Both the position numbers and the translations under genes were made by a program. Below are positions 1 through 9,554 of a stretch of 41,307 nucleotides of DNA, in pieces. The stretch's first letter is position 1, and each line of letters opens with the position of its first letter. The stretch comes from Bacteroidia bacterium (GTDB lineage: Bacteria; Bacteroidota; Bacteroidia; UKL13-3), in NCBI GenBank assembly GCA_025454975.1, contig JALONK010000038.1:1-41307 (forward strand), given 5' to 3'. Below the pieces are notes generated by a model. It searched no databases, was not told the origin of the DNA, and was given only the letters and a program-made list of their open reading frames with translations.

Positions 1-1182
1 TACCACAAAAGCATTAGCCTTTTTTCCGACCTCTTGATAATAATTATTTGTAAATAATTGATTGAGTATCGAACTTGCTTCTTCCTGTGATGAAACTCTA
101 AACAAAGCACCGGCATTTTTTAACAAGTTAACTTCAGGAAATCGTTCATGGTTATTTGGACCAATGATTACAGGTAAGCCAAAAGCTGCGGCTTCTAAAG
201 TATTGTGAATACCCTTTGTACCAAAGCCACCTCCAACAAAAGCAATATTTCCGTAGGCGTATAAAGAGGCTAATAATCCTATGTTATCTATAATTAAAAC
301 CTTACTTAAACTTAGCAATTCAGGTTGTGTGGTTGCAACTGACCAAGTGATGGTTGGAAATGAATTAAAAATGGATTGTACTTCCGCTATTCGTGTTGCA
401 TTAATATGATGAGGTGCAATGATGAGTTTTATATCATTGGTCGCAACCAGCCAATCAGCTAATATTTTTTCTTCAGATGCGTAGCTGCTTCCGGCAATAA
501 TTACTTTTGATTGTTGAACAAATGCTTCAACCATAGGTAATTGTTTCTTATTGGCAACCGTTTGCATCACCCGATCGTAGCGGGTATCATCTGTATAATA
601 AGCTTGTGTAATACCGTATTTATTAAGTAAAGTTAACGAATCTTTGTCTTGAGTAAAAATGGCATCAAATTGTTGTAATGCGCGGAAAAATGCACGACCA
701 TACCATTTAAAATAACGCTGATCAGAACGAAACGTGGCCGACAATAAATATAAATCAATTTGATATTTCTTAATCGTTGAAATGAGTCGCAACCAAATTT
801 CATACTTAACAATAAACACCACCTGAGGTTGTAATGCACGAATTAATTTTTCGGCATTAGCAGTTGTATCATTTGGAAGATAAAATACTAAATCAGCGAA
901 CTCATAATTTTTACGTATGTCGTAACCTGATGGAGAGTAAAAACTCACTGCAATTTGATATCCTTTATTATGATAAACTTCTATAACCGGACGTGCCTGC
1001 TCAAATTCACCTAAAGATGCGCAATGAAACCATGCCAACTTTTTATCGGCCGACCTTTTAAATTTGTGCAATAACACAAAAGTATTTTTACGACCTGCTA
1101 TTAACTTTGATGCTTTTTGATGAAAGGGTGCTATGAGTTTTAGCAGAAGTTCGTAAATAAAAAGTGCTAGAGAATACACCAT
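1..1182 (-). CDS. waaA: 3-deoxy-D-manno-octulosonic acid (Kdo) transferase, 3' end cut by window
   Basis: Transfers Kdo from CMP-Kdo to lipid A precursor at the inner membrane during lipopolysaccharide synthesis. The frame is open for 394 codons from the ATG at 1182 to the window edge, so the last residues are missing. The N-terminus has a hydrophobic stretch (VYSLALFIYELLLKLIAPF), as expected of the membrane anchor. It is followed by the family segment FHCASLGEFEQARPVI with the catalytic-type Glu. Near the C-terminus lies the GT-B donor-site signature FVGGGFGTKGIHNTLEAA followed by GLPVIIGPNNHERFPE, which is highly characteristic of WaaA/KdtA. The next gene on the same strand starts four bases upstream of the ATG (stop at 1187), so the outer-membrane protein gene and waaA are probably co-transcribed. 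Family assignment is firm; Kdo number per lipid A cannot be judged. Confidence 0.93.
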   Translation of the reverse strand, partial: MVYSLALFIYELLLKLIAPFHQKASKLIAGRKNTFVLLHKFKRSADKKLAWFHCASLGEFEQARPVIEVYHNKGYQIAVSFYSPSGYDIRKNYEFADLVFYLPNDTTANAEKLIRALQPQVVFIVKYEIWLRLISTIKKYQIDLYLLSATFRSDQRYFKWYGRAFFRALQQFDAIFTQDKDSLTLLNKYGITQAYYTDDTRYDRVMQTVANKKQLPMVEAFVQQSKVIIAGSSYASEEKILADWLVATNDIKLIIAPHHINATRIAEVQSIFNSFPTITWSVATTQPELLSLSKVLIIDNIGLLASLYAYGNIAFVGGGFGTKGIHNTLEAAAFGLPVIIGPNNHERFPEVNLLKNAGALFRVSSQEEASSILNQLFTNNYYQEVGKKANAFVV

Positions 1183-1186
1183 TTTA

Positions 1187-1963
1187 TTAACGGAAAATAT
1201 ATTCATCATCACTACCTGATGCATTCAGATAAATAGGAATCATCCACCCTAAACGAAGTCCGATGTAATTATCCCTTTTTAAGTTGGTATCAAACTCCAT
1301 GGTATCATAATTATATTGTCGGCGGTTGTATGTAAAGCCCTGGATAAAATCGCCACCAATAAAAAAGTTGTATAATTTATTTTTGCTTTGATGATAATAG
1401 CCGATAAATTGGCTGAATGCCCAACCGCTTGTATATCTGTCATAGCCTTTTTTCTTTTCGTCGGTAAGCGAAGGAATATCATTTCTGCTAACGGCAATAT
1501 TGTATCTATGCATTACTATCCCTCCTCCAAACATTACAACAAATCCGGTATTTTTATTGATGCTGCTTACCGGAAACAAATAACCTAATTTTCCCATTAC
1601 ATTAAATCCCCTCATGCTTAAACTAATTTCGCCGGGAAATCCTGCGGCATTATTTACGTTGCCCATGCTATTGGTTAAATTTAACAACATGTTGGTTGGT
1701 TTAATATCGTTACCAAAATTGTAATGACCTTCAGCACTTAAAATAATATTATGCTTAGTTTTATACAACATGCCGCCTCCAAGTCCGTGAAATGTGTTAA
1801 AACGTGAAGCAAAATCGCCTGATGCAGTTACATGTGTGTACAAAAACTGAAAGTTTAAAATGCGACTTGCGTCCTTTGTAAACAGTTTAATTTGAGCATT
1901 AGCCGGAGCTTGCGACCATGCAATCAATAAACCTAACAAAAATGATTTAGCTATTAGTTTCAT
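1187..1963 (-). CDS. Predicted outer-membrane beta-barrel protein, function unknown
   Basis: A 258-residue protein with a clear N-terminal signal peptide (MKLIAKSFLLGLLIAWSQAP, cleavage likely after ANA). The mature part has many alternating aromatic/polar segments typical of outer-membrane strands, for example GYLFPVSS, GFVVMFGGGIVMHRY, FFIGGDFIQGFTY and NYIGLRLGWMIPIYL. I do not recognise a specific family. Glycine-rich turns and Tyr/Asn-rich loops fit a small 8-10 strand barrel of the kind common in Bacteroidota. It lies between an RlpA-like gene (10 bases upstream) and waaA (4 bases downstream), a cell-envelope setting. Localisation is moderately sure; role is unknown. Confidence 0.75.
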   Translation of the reverse strand: MKLIAKSFLLGLLIAWSQAPANAQIKLFTKDASRILNFQFLYTHVTASGDFASRFNTFHGLGGGMLYKTKHNIILSAEGHYNFGNDIKPTNMLLNLTNSMGNVNNAAGFPGEISLSMRGFNVMGKLGYLFPVSSINKNTGFVVMFGGGIVMHRYNIAVSRNDIPSLTDEKKKGYDRYTSGWAFSQFIGYYHQSKNKLYNFFIGGDFIQGFTYNRRQYNYDTMEFDTNLKRDNYIGLRLGWMIPIYLNASGSDDEYIFR

Positions 1964-1973
1964 GTTCCTGTTT

Positions 1974-2435
1974 TTACTCTTTTTCTTGATATCCTTGGGG
2001 CCATTCTACCACACGAAGTTTTACTTTTAATAATCCTCTTCCTTTAGTTAATCCAAGTTGTCGCGCCGCTTCATAGCTTAAATCAATAATACGTTTATAG
2101 TTATGAGGACCACGGTCGTTAATTTTAACCACTAGCCATTTACCTGTTTTAGCATCCGACACTCGTACTAAAGTTCCAAATGGCAGTGTGCGATGAGCCG
2201 CTGTTAATTTATATTTGTTATACCTCTCGCCACTTGCTGTTCGTCGGCCGTGAAAACGATTAGCATAATAAGAAGCCAGTCCTGTTTGTTTAAATACTAC
2301 AAACGAGCTATCAACTGAGGTTTGAAGAATTAATGGCGGATAAGGTTTAGATTCTAAGTGGTTATACCATCCACCTAAAAAAAATAAACAAATCAGCAAA
2401 CCTACTGTGATTTTATATTTACTTTGAACTGACAC
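1974..2435 (-). CDS. rlpA: RlpA-like double-psi beta-barrel protein (septal/peptidoglycan lytic enzyme family)
   Basis: A 153-residue exported protein. Residues about 8-25 are hydrophobic (VGLLICLFFLGGW), a signal anchor or signal peptide. The rest is an RlpA-type DPBB domain with GLASYYANRFHGRRTASGE, then LTAAHRTLPFGTLVRV, the catalytic-type KINDRGP and IDLSYEAARQLG. RlpA proteins bind or cleave glycan strands lacking stem peptides, usually at the division septum. There is no C-terminal SPOR domain, unlike the Pseudomonas enzyme, so septal recruitment cannot be inferred. The start lies only 22 bases from the divergently transcribed rarA start, so both promoters must overlap or lie inside the neighbouring genes. 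Confidence 0.88.
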   Translation of the reverse strand: MSVQSKYKITVGLLICLFFLGGWYNHLESKPYPPLILQTSVDSSFVVFKQTGLASYYANRFHGRRTASGERYNKYKLTAAHRTLPFGTLVRVSDAKTGKWLVVKINDRGPHNYKRIIDLSYEAARQLGLTKGRGLLKVKLRVVEWPQGYQEKE

Positions 2436-2457
2436 AGTCGCAATTTAAGTTTTATAG

Positions 2458-3720
2458 ATGAATAATGCTAAACCACTAGCCGAAAGAGTGAGGCCACACG
2501 ATTTAAACACCTATTTTGGACAACAACATTTATTGCATGAGCAATCATCATTCAAAAAAATGTTAACCTTAGGAATGGCTCACAGCATGATATTATGGGG
2601 ACCGCCGGGAGTAGGAAAAACAACACTTGCCCGAATTATCGGACATACTTTACACCTTCCATTTTACCAGTTAAGTGCCATTAGTGCCGGGGTTGCAGAA
2701 GTTAGAAAGGTGATAGATGAAGCAAAGAAGCTAGGTAAGGTATTATTATTTTTAGATGAAATCCATAGGTTTAATAAAAGTCAACAAGATGCCTTATTAG
2801 GAGCTGTTGAAAACGGTAGCATTTTACTGATTGGTGCCACAACAGAAAACCCTTCATTTGAAGTTAACAATGCGTTATTATCAAGGTGCCAGGTTTATAT
2901 ATTACATGAATTATCAGCTGAAGATTTACGCACTATTGTGCATCATGCCATAAGTACCGATGAGCTAATGCAACGTAAGAAAATTATTCTTAAAGAGGAA
3001 GAAGCTTTGTTTTTATTTTCGGGTGGTGATGCCAGAAAACTCTTGAATTTGTTAGAGCTATTATACATTGAAGGTGGAGAAGAAATTGTAATTACCAATG
3101 CATTAGTAAAACAGGTTTTTCAAAAACATGTGCATCACTATGATAAATCGGGAGAATCTCATTATAACATCATTTCAGCGTTTATAAAATCAATAAGGGG
3201 AAGCGACCCAAATGCAGCAATTTATTGGTTGGCTAGGATGTTGGAAGGAGGAGAAGACATAAAATTTATAGCCAGAAGAATGGTTATTTCTGCGGCCGAA
3301 GACATAGGAATGGCTAATCCGAATGCTTTATTAATGGCTAACCAAACCTTTCAGGCGGTGCAATACATTGGCTTGCCCGAAGCAAGAATTATTTTAAGTG
3401 AATGTGCCATTTTTCTAGCCTCAAGTGCAAAAAGTAATTCGGCTTATATAGCCATTGATGATGCGTTAGAACTGGTTAAAAAAACCGGTAACTTACCGGT
3501 ACCGATTCACCTAAGGAATGCGCCAACTAAATTGATGAAAGAATTAAACTACGGCAAAGAATATGAGTATGCACACTTATACGAACAAAACTTTGTGATG
3601 CAAGAATATCTTCCAGAAAATATTTCAGGGGCAAACTTTTATGTTCCCGGAAATAATACAAGAGAATTGGAATTAAAGCAGTTTTTAAACAAAAGATGGA
3701 AAGGAAAATATGGATATTAG
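2458..3720 (+). CDS. rarA: Replication-associated recombination protein A (AAA+ ATPase, MgsA/RarA)
   Basis: A 420-residue clamp-loader-like AAA+ ATPase that acts at stalled replication forks. Visible motifs are Walker A GPPGVGKTT (residues 48-56), Walker B LLFLDEIHRF (96-105), sensor 1 LLIGATTENPSFEVN, an arginine-finger segment NALLSRCQVY, and the C-terminal oligomerisation/MgsA domain with DPNAAIYWLARMLEGGED and AAEDIGMANP. Length matches the family. The stop overlaps tail-to-tail by four bases with the convergent channel gene. Nothing unusual in the motifs. Confidence 0.97.
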   Translation: MNNAKPLAERVRPHDLNTYFGQQHLLHEQSSFKKMLTLGMAHSMILWGPPGVGKTTLARIIGHTLHLPFYQLSAISAGVAEVRKVIDEAKKLGKVLLFLDEIHRFNKSQQDALLGAVENGSILLIGATTENPSFEVNNALLSRCQVYILHELSAEDLRTIVHHAISTDELMQRKKIILKEEEALFLFSGGDARKLLNLLELLYIEGGEEIVITNALVKQVFQKHVHHYDKSGESHYNIISAFIKSIRGSDPNAAIYWLARMLEGGEDIKFIARRMVISAAEDIGMANPNALLMANQTFQAVQYIGLPEARIILSECAIFLASSAKSNSAYIAIDDALELVKKTGNLPVPIHLRNAPTKLMKELNYGKEYEYAHLYEQNFVMQEYLPENISGANFYVPGNNTRELELKQFLNKRWKGKYGY

Positions 3721-4397
3721 TTTTGTTCTTTAGCTGAACTAACCTGTTGTTGATGTTGTAAATATTTACCTAATACTACGGCTATAAATATGGCTACGTA
3801 TAATTGTCCGAACAAGCTTATAAATATAGCTGCAACCTTTGCAAATTCATTAACCGGAGTTACATCACCGTAGCCTAAAGTAGCCATAGTTACGAAACTA
3901 AAATAAACAAAATCATGTAATTGATGGATGGCCACCGGATGACTGATAGAAAAAGAGCCGGGAATTAAAGTTTCGATTAACCAACTTAAAGCCGCACCTG
4001 CATAGGCAGAGGTGATGTAACAATTTATACAAATTATTAAAACAGTTTTATCAACGCGAGATGATTTTAAAATTGCGCCTATCTGCATAACCGTTCCTAC
4101 AACTAATAACATTATAATAGCTACGATATAAGTTGTTTTATAGAGTTGTACATCCGGACTGATGTAATACAAAACACCGGAAAGTAGAACCGTGAGCATG
4201 ATAAACCATTTAAAGATACGATGCGTTTGTTGCAGCGACGTTAGCATAACTCCGGTTAATAAAAATCCGGCAACAAGTCCGTAAAGCAGAGTAAAACTAT
4301 TCCCACTTAGTAATAAAGGTTGAATAATTAATACCAATAATTGGCAGATAAGCAATGCCAAAATTGGCAGAAAAGGTTGTTTAACCGTTATCGCCAT
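3717..4397 (-). CDS. Two-pore-type potassium channel subunit (TLGYGD selectivity filter)
   Basis: A 226-residue integral membrane protein counted from the ATG at 4397. The frame is open further upstream to 4517, but those codons lie inside the TerC gene and give a Cys-rich non-membrane leader. I count four hydrophobic segments before a pore region, then the filter TMATLGYGDVTPVNEFAK followed by a last helix VAAIFISLFGQLYVAIFIAVVLG. This is the K+ channel pore-domain arrangement (Ion_trans_2). No RCK or cyclic-nucleotide-binding domain follows, so gating is not visible. The chosen start overlaps the end of the TerC gene by 17 bases, suggesting translational coupling. Confidence 0.85.
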   Translation of the reverse strand: MAITVKQPFLPILALLICQLLVLIIQPLLLSGNSFTLLYGLVAGFLLTGVMLTSLQQTHRIFKWFIMLTVLLSGVLYYISPDVQLYKTTYIVAIIMLLVVGTVMQIGAILKSSRVDKTVLIICINCYITSAYAGAALSWLIETLIPGSFSISHPVAIHQLHDFVYFSFVTMATLGYGDVTPVNEFAKVAAIFISLFGQLYVAIFIAVVLGKYLQHQQQVSSAKEQN

Positions 4398-5106
4398 GAT
4401 ATTGCTTTTTAAATTGCAGGTTAAGCATTTCGTTAAAAAAGGCAAACCCCATTCCGAAATACAACAAACTTTTATCGAAAGGAATATGCAGCGATTCGGA
4501 AATGAGATAACCGCCAATTAATAATAAAAAAGATAATGCAAGTATTTTAACACTTGGGTTTTCATTAATAAATTCACTGATTTGTTTTGCTATCATAACA
4601 ACCACAATTGTTGAACCAACAACAGCAATTACCATTAAGGTTATTGATTCAACCAGCCCAATTGCGGTTAATATGGAATCGAAAGAAAAGATAAGATCAA
4701 TAAAAATAATTTGAATGATTATTCGGCTCACTACTGCACCATTATGTATAGTTTGCGGTTGTTCTAATTTGGGTTGATACACTTTATGGTATAACTCTAT
4801 AAGTGTTTTTACAACTAAAAACGCTCCACCAACAAATAAAATTAGGTCGCGCCCGGTTAAATTAAATTGTTGTATGGTTAGAATAGGTGTGGTTAAACCA
4901 ACCAACCACCCAATAAAAAACAGCAACACAATTCTGCAACCCACAGCTAAGGTTATACCAAGCTGCATAGTTGATTTACGTTTATGTTCCGGTAGTTTAT
5001 CTACAAGAATTGATATAAAAATAATATTATCTATTCCCAGCACCAACTCCATAAAAAAGAGCGTGAGTAAGGGTAAAATCCAATTGGTATCCTGCAAAAA
5101 TTCCAT
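4381..5106 (-). CDS. TerC/YkoY-family integral membrane protein
   Basis: A 241-residue membrane protein of the TerC family, whose members are linked to metal efflux (manganese) or tellurium-resistance loci. The diagnostic pieces are ELVLGIDNIIFISILVDKLP near the N-terminus and FIDLIFSFDSILTAIGL in the middle, each carrying the acidic residue of the proposed metal path, with about seven hydrophobic segments. I place the start at the ATG at 5106 (MEFLQDTNW); an in-frame ATG at 5178 would add 24 residues with a Cys-rich hydrophobic leader not usual for the family. It forms a two-gene unit with the potassium channel, hinting at ion homeostasis (inference). Confidence 0.88.
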   Translation of the reverse strand: MEFLQDTNWILPLLTLFFMELVLGIDNIIFISILVDKLPEHKRKSTMQLGITLAVGCRIVLLFFIGWLVGLTTPILTIQQFNLTGRDLILFVGGAFLVVKTLIELYHKVYQPKLEQPQTIHNGAVVSRIIIQIIFIDLIFSFDSILTAIGLVESITLMVIAVVGSTIVVVMIAKQISEFINENPSVKILALSFLLLIGGYLISESLHIPFDKSLLYFGMGFAFFNEMLNLQFKKQYHGDNG

Positions 5107-5200
5107 AATAAAAATTAAAACTAACGATAACGTTAAAATAAATAATAGACATGGGCACACCGAAGATGGCGCGCCCATTAAGAAAACCTATATGAGCTAT

Positions 5201-5467
5201 TTACGAGCGTGGAGGCTTCAGCAATTTTGCAGTAAAGTCGGTAAGTTTAATGCTGGGCAAGGTGTTAGGCACCAAGCTACTATTTAAAAAGCATAAAAAG
5301 TTGTAATTTGAAAGTATTACATCGTCAACTGTTAAGTCTTGTTCAACATCTTGGGCTTTTTCGGCAAGCACACTTTGATTCGGGTAATCAAAAGTACCCA
5401 AATACATGAGGTTTCCCACAGCCAAGGTGAAACAAACTGAATAGAGTAAAACAATATACTTTTTCAA
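5201..5467 (-). CDS. Small exported or membrane-anchored protein, unknown
   Basis: An 88-residue ORF with a positively charged start and a hydrophobic segment (MKKYIVLLYSVCFTLAVGNL), consistent with a signal peptide or anchor. A short acidic stretch (AEKAQDVEQDLTVDDV) follows. I see no known domain. It precedes the TerC-family gene on the same strand, with about 95 bases between its stop and that start. It is probably a real gene because the signal-like N-terminus is coherent, but the shortness and lack of a recognisable family keep confidence moderate. Confidence 0.5.
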   Translation of the reverse strand: MKKYIVLLYSVCFTLAVGNLMYLGTFDYPNQSVLAEKAQDVEQDLTVDDVILSNYNFLCFLNSSLVPNTLPSIKLTDFTAKLLKPPRS

Positions 5468-5548
5468 TACAAGTAAAACTAAAGAAATAAATAAAAGTTT
5501 TGGAGAGGGGGTATGGTTAGTATAAAGTTTAAACTGATAAAGTTTTAT

Positions 5549-6268
5549 TTAGGCCATAAAACGCTCCAACTTCATTTTGCGTTTCTCCCAATCTTTTAAA
5601 TGTTTTGTTTGTAATTCTATAAACTTTTGCGTGTGATCATGATATATTAAGTGACAAAGCTCGTGAATTATTACATACTCAATACAAAGTTTAGGAGCTT
5701 TAATTAATTCAGGATTTATGATAATTTTACCTTTAGCAGTGCAACTTCCCCAACGGGTAGGCATGCTACGAAATGAAAATTGAAATGAACTAACCTTCAA
5801 CTTATTCCTTTTTATGAAGTTATTGAATAAATTTTCTGCGAGAGGTTTAATTATCGCTTTTGCTTTTGATAAGTACCAATTATCAACCATCATTTTCACC
5901 TTCGATAAATCAGAGGTGTGAACTTCAATGAATTGGCCCTTAAGCTTTACAACATCGCTCTTAGGATTAAGTTTAGCCTTAATAATTTTTAGGCGATATT
6001 GACGACCTAAATACAAATGAGTTTCACCACTAACATATCTACGCTGAGGAGTAATTGGTTGAAAGGAAAGGAAAAGACTTTGTTGTTTAATAATCCAAGG
6101 TGCCTTTTTAATGATTTTATCCTTAATTATTTCAAGTTTTGCATGAGTTGGTGCTTTTACAAGAACTTCCAAATCAGGCGTAACTGTTATCCCAAGAGAT
6201 TTACGGTTTACGTACACCAAACGAAATTGAATAGTTCTACTTCCGTATTGTATATAATCAAAAATCAT
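5549..6268 (-). CDS. YgjP-type zinc metallopeptidase (DUF45/SprT-like), linked to hsdR
   Basis: A 239-residue cytosolic protein of the YgjP/DUF45 (M48-like) family. The conserved RSMPTRWGSC (about 167-176) is followed by the zinc site HELCH (202-206), with the third ligand probably His212 in YHDHTQKF. Such genes often sit beside type I restriction genes; here the start overlaps the end of hsdR by four bases (ATGA), so it is translationally coupled to it and is the last gene of the defence island. Its substrate is unknown; a role in regulating or processing the restriction subunit is only inference from position. Confidence 0.88.
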   Translation of the reverse strand: MIFDYIQYGSRTIQFRLVYVNRKSLGITVTPDLEVLVKAPTHAKLEIIKDKIIKKAPWIIKQQSLFLSFQPITPQRRYVSGETHLYLGRQYRLKIIKAKLNPKSDVVKLKGQFIEVHTSDLSKVKMMVDNWYLSKAKAIIKPLAENLFNNFIKRNKLKVSSFQFSFRSMPTRWGSCTAKGKIIINPELIKAPKLCIEYVIIHELCHLIYHDHTQKFIELQTKHLKDWEKRKMKLERFMA

Positions 6269-9200
6269 CTGTAGTGCCTACTTGCAACATCAATAAATTT
6301 TTCAGCTAAATCATCCATATCTGAGTATTCAAAATGAATTCCATACTTAGAACAAATTTCATCAATAATATAATCCCCAATTTCAATAATTAACTTTCCC
6401 GTAATATTTGATTTAGTGTACCAATCAATAACAAGCTTACTATCTTCGAAAACAATACTTTGAATTAATTGATCAATATGTTTGGCAATTTGTAAGGCTA
6501 CATCATTTCTAATTTTATTGTCAATTATTTTTTCGTCAAGAGCAAGTAATGATATTCCATAAATTGCTTTTGCTACTTCTAGTTTTTTGAGCTCTTCAGG
6601 CAAGTGGCTGTCATCACGATTAACTACAGCATTCATAATATTAATCACCTTATTTAAATACTGTAATTCATTGATTCGTTTGGCCTCATAATCAGCAATA
6701 GTCTCTTTTAAAAGCTGAGAAAACTTCTTATAAAACGCGGGATCTTCATCCATTCGTTCAGTAATATGTTTAGCTGTTCGACTTAAAATTTTATCAGCCT
6801 TTGCAGCTTTGCCAGTTGTATTTTCGACTTCCTGTTTAAATTTATCTTTATCAAAAATATTTACCAACTCAGTTATTTGTTTTATTTCTTCTGTGGTAAT
6901 ATGCGTGTCAATTAATTTTTGAATTTGTCCTTCATATTGTTTATAATCTATCTCATCGCTATATCTTTCAATAACTGCAATACGCAACTTTAAAAACATT
7001 GTTAAATCTTCTTTATATCTATTAATTAGCATTGCATCAACTTCTCTATGAAATTGAATTGATGACAAGGCCAATTTTAAGCCCTTCGCAAAAATTGCAA
7101 GTTTATCATAAAACTGCACCCTTAGTGCTTCATCTTTTAATAATTGCTGGTATGCCTCGGCATCTCGTTTGTTAGATATAATTTTAAATATATCCCATAA
7201 GTCAGCGTGTTTCTGTGATAATTGATTAACTACTGTGCTTATATCTGTAAGAGTACCTGCTAAATCCGTTTCATCAAAATCACTAAAAGAAGAATACATA
7301 TTTAAGGCACTATCTAAATTTTCAATTACCCCATAATAGTCAATAATATAACCATATTCTTTATCCGGATAAACTCTATTAACCCGAGCGATTGCTTGCA
7401 ACAGTTTATGCCCTTGTAAATTTCTTGTAAGGTATAATACAGTATTTTTAGGTTCATCAAATCCGGTAAGGAGTTTATCAACCACTATAATTATTTCAGG
7501 ATCTTTTTGATTTTTAAACCTATTAATTATATTCTTTTCATAGCTTTTAGCGTTGCCATGTTCATTAATCATTCGTTTCCAAAATTGATTTATTCTTTCA
7601 TTAGATTTTTCAAATACACTCTCCTCACCTTCTCGCTCATCAATGGATGAAATAATCACTTCACTACTTACCAATCCAATTTCATCTAAGTATTCTTTAT
7701 ATTTAATAGCACTAGTTTTTTTATCACAAACCAATTGTCCCTTAAATGGTGTTTTGCCTTGCCAGTTGTCGCGAAAATGGTAGCTTATATCCCATGCAAT
7801 CATCCTCATTTTTTGCTCTGCCGAATTTAAATGATCACTTCTAGTAAATTTTTTCTTGATATCTAACTTTTGATATTCAGTTAGAGGCTCAGCAACCATA
7901 TTAAAAAAAGTATCAATTGGTTTGGCATTCACTTCTTGTAATGCCAATCTTCCTTCATAAAGTAATGGAACAACAGCTTGATCTGAAACAGCTTGATCTA
8001 CTGTATATGTATCAATTATTCCACCAAATTTTTCAGCAGTACTTTTATCTTTCTTAAAAAGTGGTGTTCCTGTCATAGCGATGAAACATGCATTTGGCAA
8101 GGTCTTTTGCATATCAATATTAAATGTTCCGTATTGTGTTCGGTGACCCTCATCTACTAAAACAAATATATCATGACTTTCTAATGGCTGATTGATTTTT
8201 CTGACCGCCGCAACAAACTTGTTGATAATGGTTGTAACCACTGCATCGCTTTTACTTTCCAGCAATTCCACCAAACGTTGTCCGGTTGTTGCATTTTCTA
8301 CGAACTTGCCACATTTTCTAAACGTACTAGTAATCTGATTATCTAAATCAGTTCTATCTGTTACCAATACAATCTTAGGGTTGCGAATACTTTGTTCCAT
8401 AGCAATAGCTTGAGCTAACATCACCATAGTTAATGATTTTCCGCTTCCTTGTGTATGCCAAATTACGCCACCTTTTCTTCTACCCTGCTCAACATTTCTG
8501 ATGCGTTGCATTGATTTTTTAATAGCAAAAAATTGTTGGTAACGTGCTACCTTCTTTACACCGTTATCAAACAAAATGAAATTAAAAACAATATCCATCA
8601 ATCGTTGAGGACTACATAAGCCATACAAATAAATGTCTTGTTCCGTTGGTAAAATTTCTTCTTGCTCCAGTGCATCAAAGTATTGGCTTACATATTTGAA
8701 GCGGTCTGAAAATAATTGTTCTTTAACCAAGTTAGAAAGTGGAGTATTTTTAAGCTTTTTCAACTGTTCATTATACTCTTTTAACTTTTCGCTATCATCA
8801 AATTTCTCCTGCCACTTAGCCCAAAATTTTTCAGGTGTGGCGTTTGTAGCATAAGTGGCTTTTTGCGTAGCAATGCTCAAGACAAGTTGAGCATATACAT
8901 ACAAGCTAGGAATTCCGTCTTCTTGCTGATTGCGTACATGCTGACTGATAGCCTGTTTCAACGGCTCTTTCATATCAGGTCGTTTGCATTCTATTATACA
9001 AAGCGGAATACCATTTACAAATAAAACCAAATCAGGTCGGTAATGTTCTTTGCTATTGCTTCGCATTACATTGAACTCCTCGGTTACATGAAACACATTA
9101 TTGCTTATATTTTTCCAGTCAATGTACTGAAGTGTAAAACTCTTCTTGTCGCCATCCACACTTTGTTCCAAGGCTTGCCCTAAAGTAAGCAGGTTATATG

Positions 9201-9492
9201 CTTTCTCACAAGCTGCAATGTAGCCTTCATGCATAGGGAGGTTTTTCAAAGTAAGAATACCCCGTTCAATATTTTCATCTGTGAAAATACCGGTTTTAGT
9301 TGTACTTACTCTTATGCTGTTAATTTCCTTCAATTGTTTTCTCAAGATATCTTCCAACAACACATTGATTGATTTTCCACTTCGTTGCCTGTCGGCTTCT
9401 GCCGGGCTTAGATAGGTGTAGCCCAAATTTACTAACATTTGCAATGCAGGAATTTGACTGATATGGTCTTCTTTAAAACTTGGTATGTCCAT
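6265..9492 (-). CDS. hsdR: Type I restriction endonuclease subunit R
   Basis: A 1075-residue motor and nuclease subunit that cuts unmodified DNA after translocation. The N-terminal PD-(D/E)xK nuclease core is visible as YRPDLVLFVNGIPLCIIECK (Asp154, Glu168, Lys170). The SF2 helicase follows: Walker A HTQGSGKS (346-353), DEGH box (447-450), MTGTP (473-477), and motif VI region LLQAIARVNRVYP. A long helical C-terminal region presumably binds the methylase core. Length and motif order are normal, with no frame breaks. It is separated from the upstream DUF3800 gene by 194 bases, so it may have its own promoter, and from hsdM by about 8.6 kb of mainly CBASS-type genes, which is unusual. Confidence 0.97.
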   Translation of the reverse strand: MDIPSFKEDHISQIPALQMLVNLGYTYLSPAEADRQRSGKSINVLLEDILRKQLKEINSIRVSTTKTGIFTDENIERGILTLKNLPMHEGYIAACEKAYNLLTLGQALEQSVDGDKKSFTLQYIDWKNISNNVFHVTEEFNVMRSNSKEHYRPDLVLFVNGIPLCIIECKRPDMKEPLKQAISQHVRNQQEDGIPSLYVYAQLVLSIATQKATYATNATPEKFWAKWQEKFDDSEKLKEYNEQLKKLKNTPLSNLVKEQLFSDRFKYVSQYFDALEQEEILPTEQDIYLYGLCSPQRLMDIVFNFILFDNGVKKVARYQQFFAIKKSMQRIRNVEQGRRKGGVIWHTQGSGKSLTMVMLAQAIAMEQSIRNPKIVLVTDRTDLDNQITSTFRKCGKFVENATTGQRLVELLESKSDAVVTTIINKFVAAVRKINQPLESHDIFVLVDEGHRTQYGTFNIDMQKTLPNACFIAMTGTPLFKKDKSTAEKFGGIIDTYTVDQAVSDQAVVPLLYEGRLALQEVNAKPIDTFFNMVAEPLTEYQKLDIKKKFTRSDHLNSAEQKMRMIAWDISYHFRDNWQGKTPFKGQLVCDKKTSAIKYKEYLDEIGLVSSEVIISSIDEREGEESVFEKSNERINQFWKRMINEHGNAKSYEKNIINRFKNQKDPEIIIVVDKLLTGFDEPKNTVLYLTRNLQGHKLLQAIARVNRVYPDKEYGYIIDYYGVIENLDSALNMYSSFSDFDETDLAGTLTDISTVVNQLSQKHADLWDIFKIISNKRDAEAYQQLLKDEALRVQFYDKLAIFAKGLKLALSSIQFHREVDAMLINRYKEDLTMFLKLRIAVIERYSDEIDYKQYEGQIQKLIDTHITTEEIKQITELVNIFDKDKFKQEVENTTGKAAKADKILSRTAKHITERMDEDPAFYKKFSQLLKETIADYEAKRINELQYLNKVINIMNAVVNRDDSHLPEELKKLEVAKAIYGISLLALDEKIIDNKIRNDVALQIAKHIDQLIQSIVFEDSKLVIDWYTKSNITGKLIIEIGDYIIDEICSKYGIHFEYSDMDDLAEKFIDVASRHYR

Positions 9493-9518
9493 CGTTTTTG
9501 CGTTTCATTTTGAATTAA

Positions 9519-9549
9519 TTTGCATTTTCAAATTTTGTGCGTACGTTTG
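9519..9549 (+). promoter_or_regulatory. Bacteroidota-type promoter candidate for an antisense-oriented RNA
   Basis: TTTG at 9519-9522 and an exact TAnnTTTG (TACGTTTG) at 9542-9549 are separated by 19 bases. This is the spacing and sequence of the housekeeping sigma consensus described for Bacteroides (-33 TTTG, -7 TAnnTTTG). It points away from hsdR, into the gap before the DUF3800 gene, where no convincing plus-strand coding sequence begins. Confidence 0.45.
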
Positions 9550-9554
9550 CATTA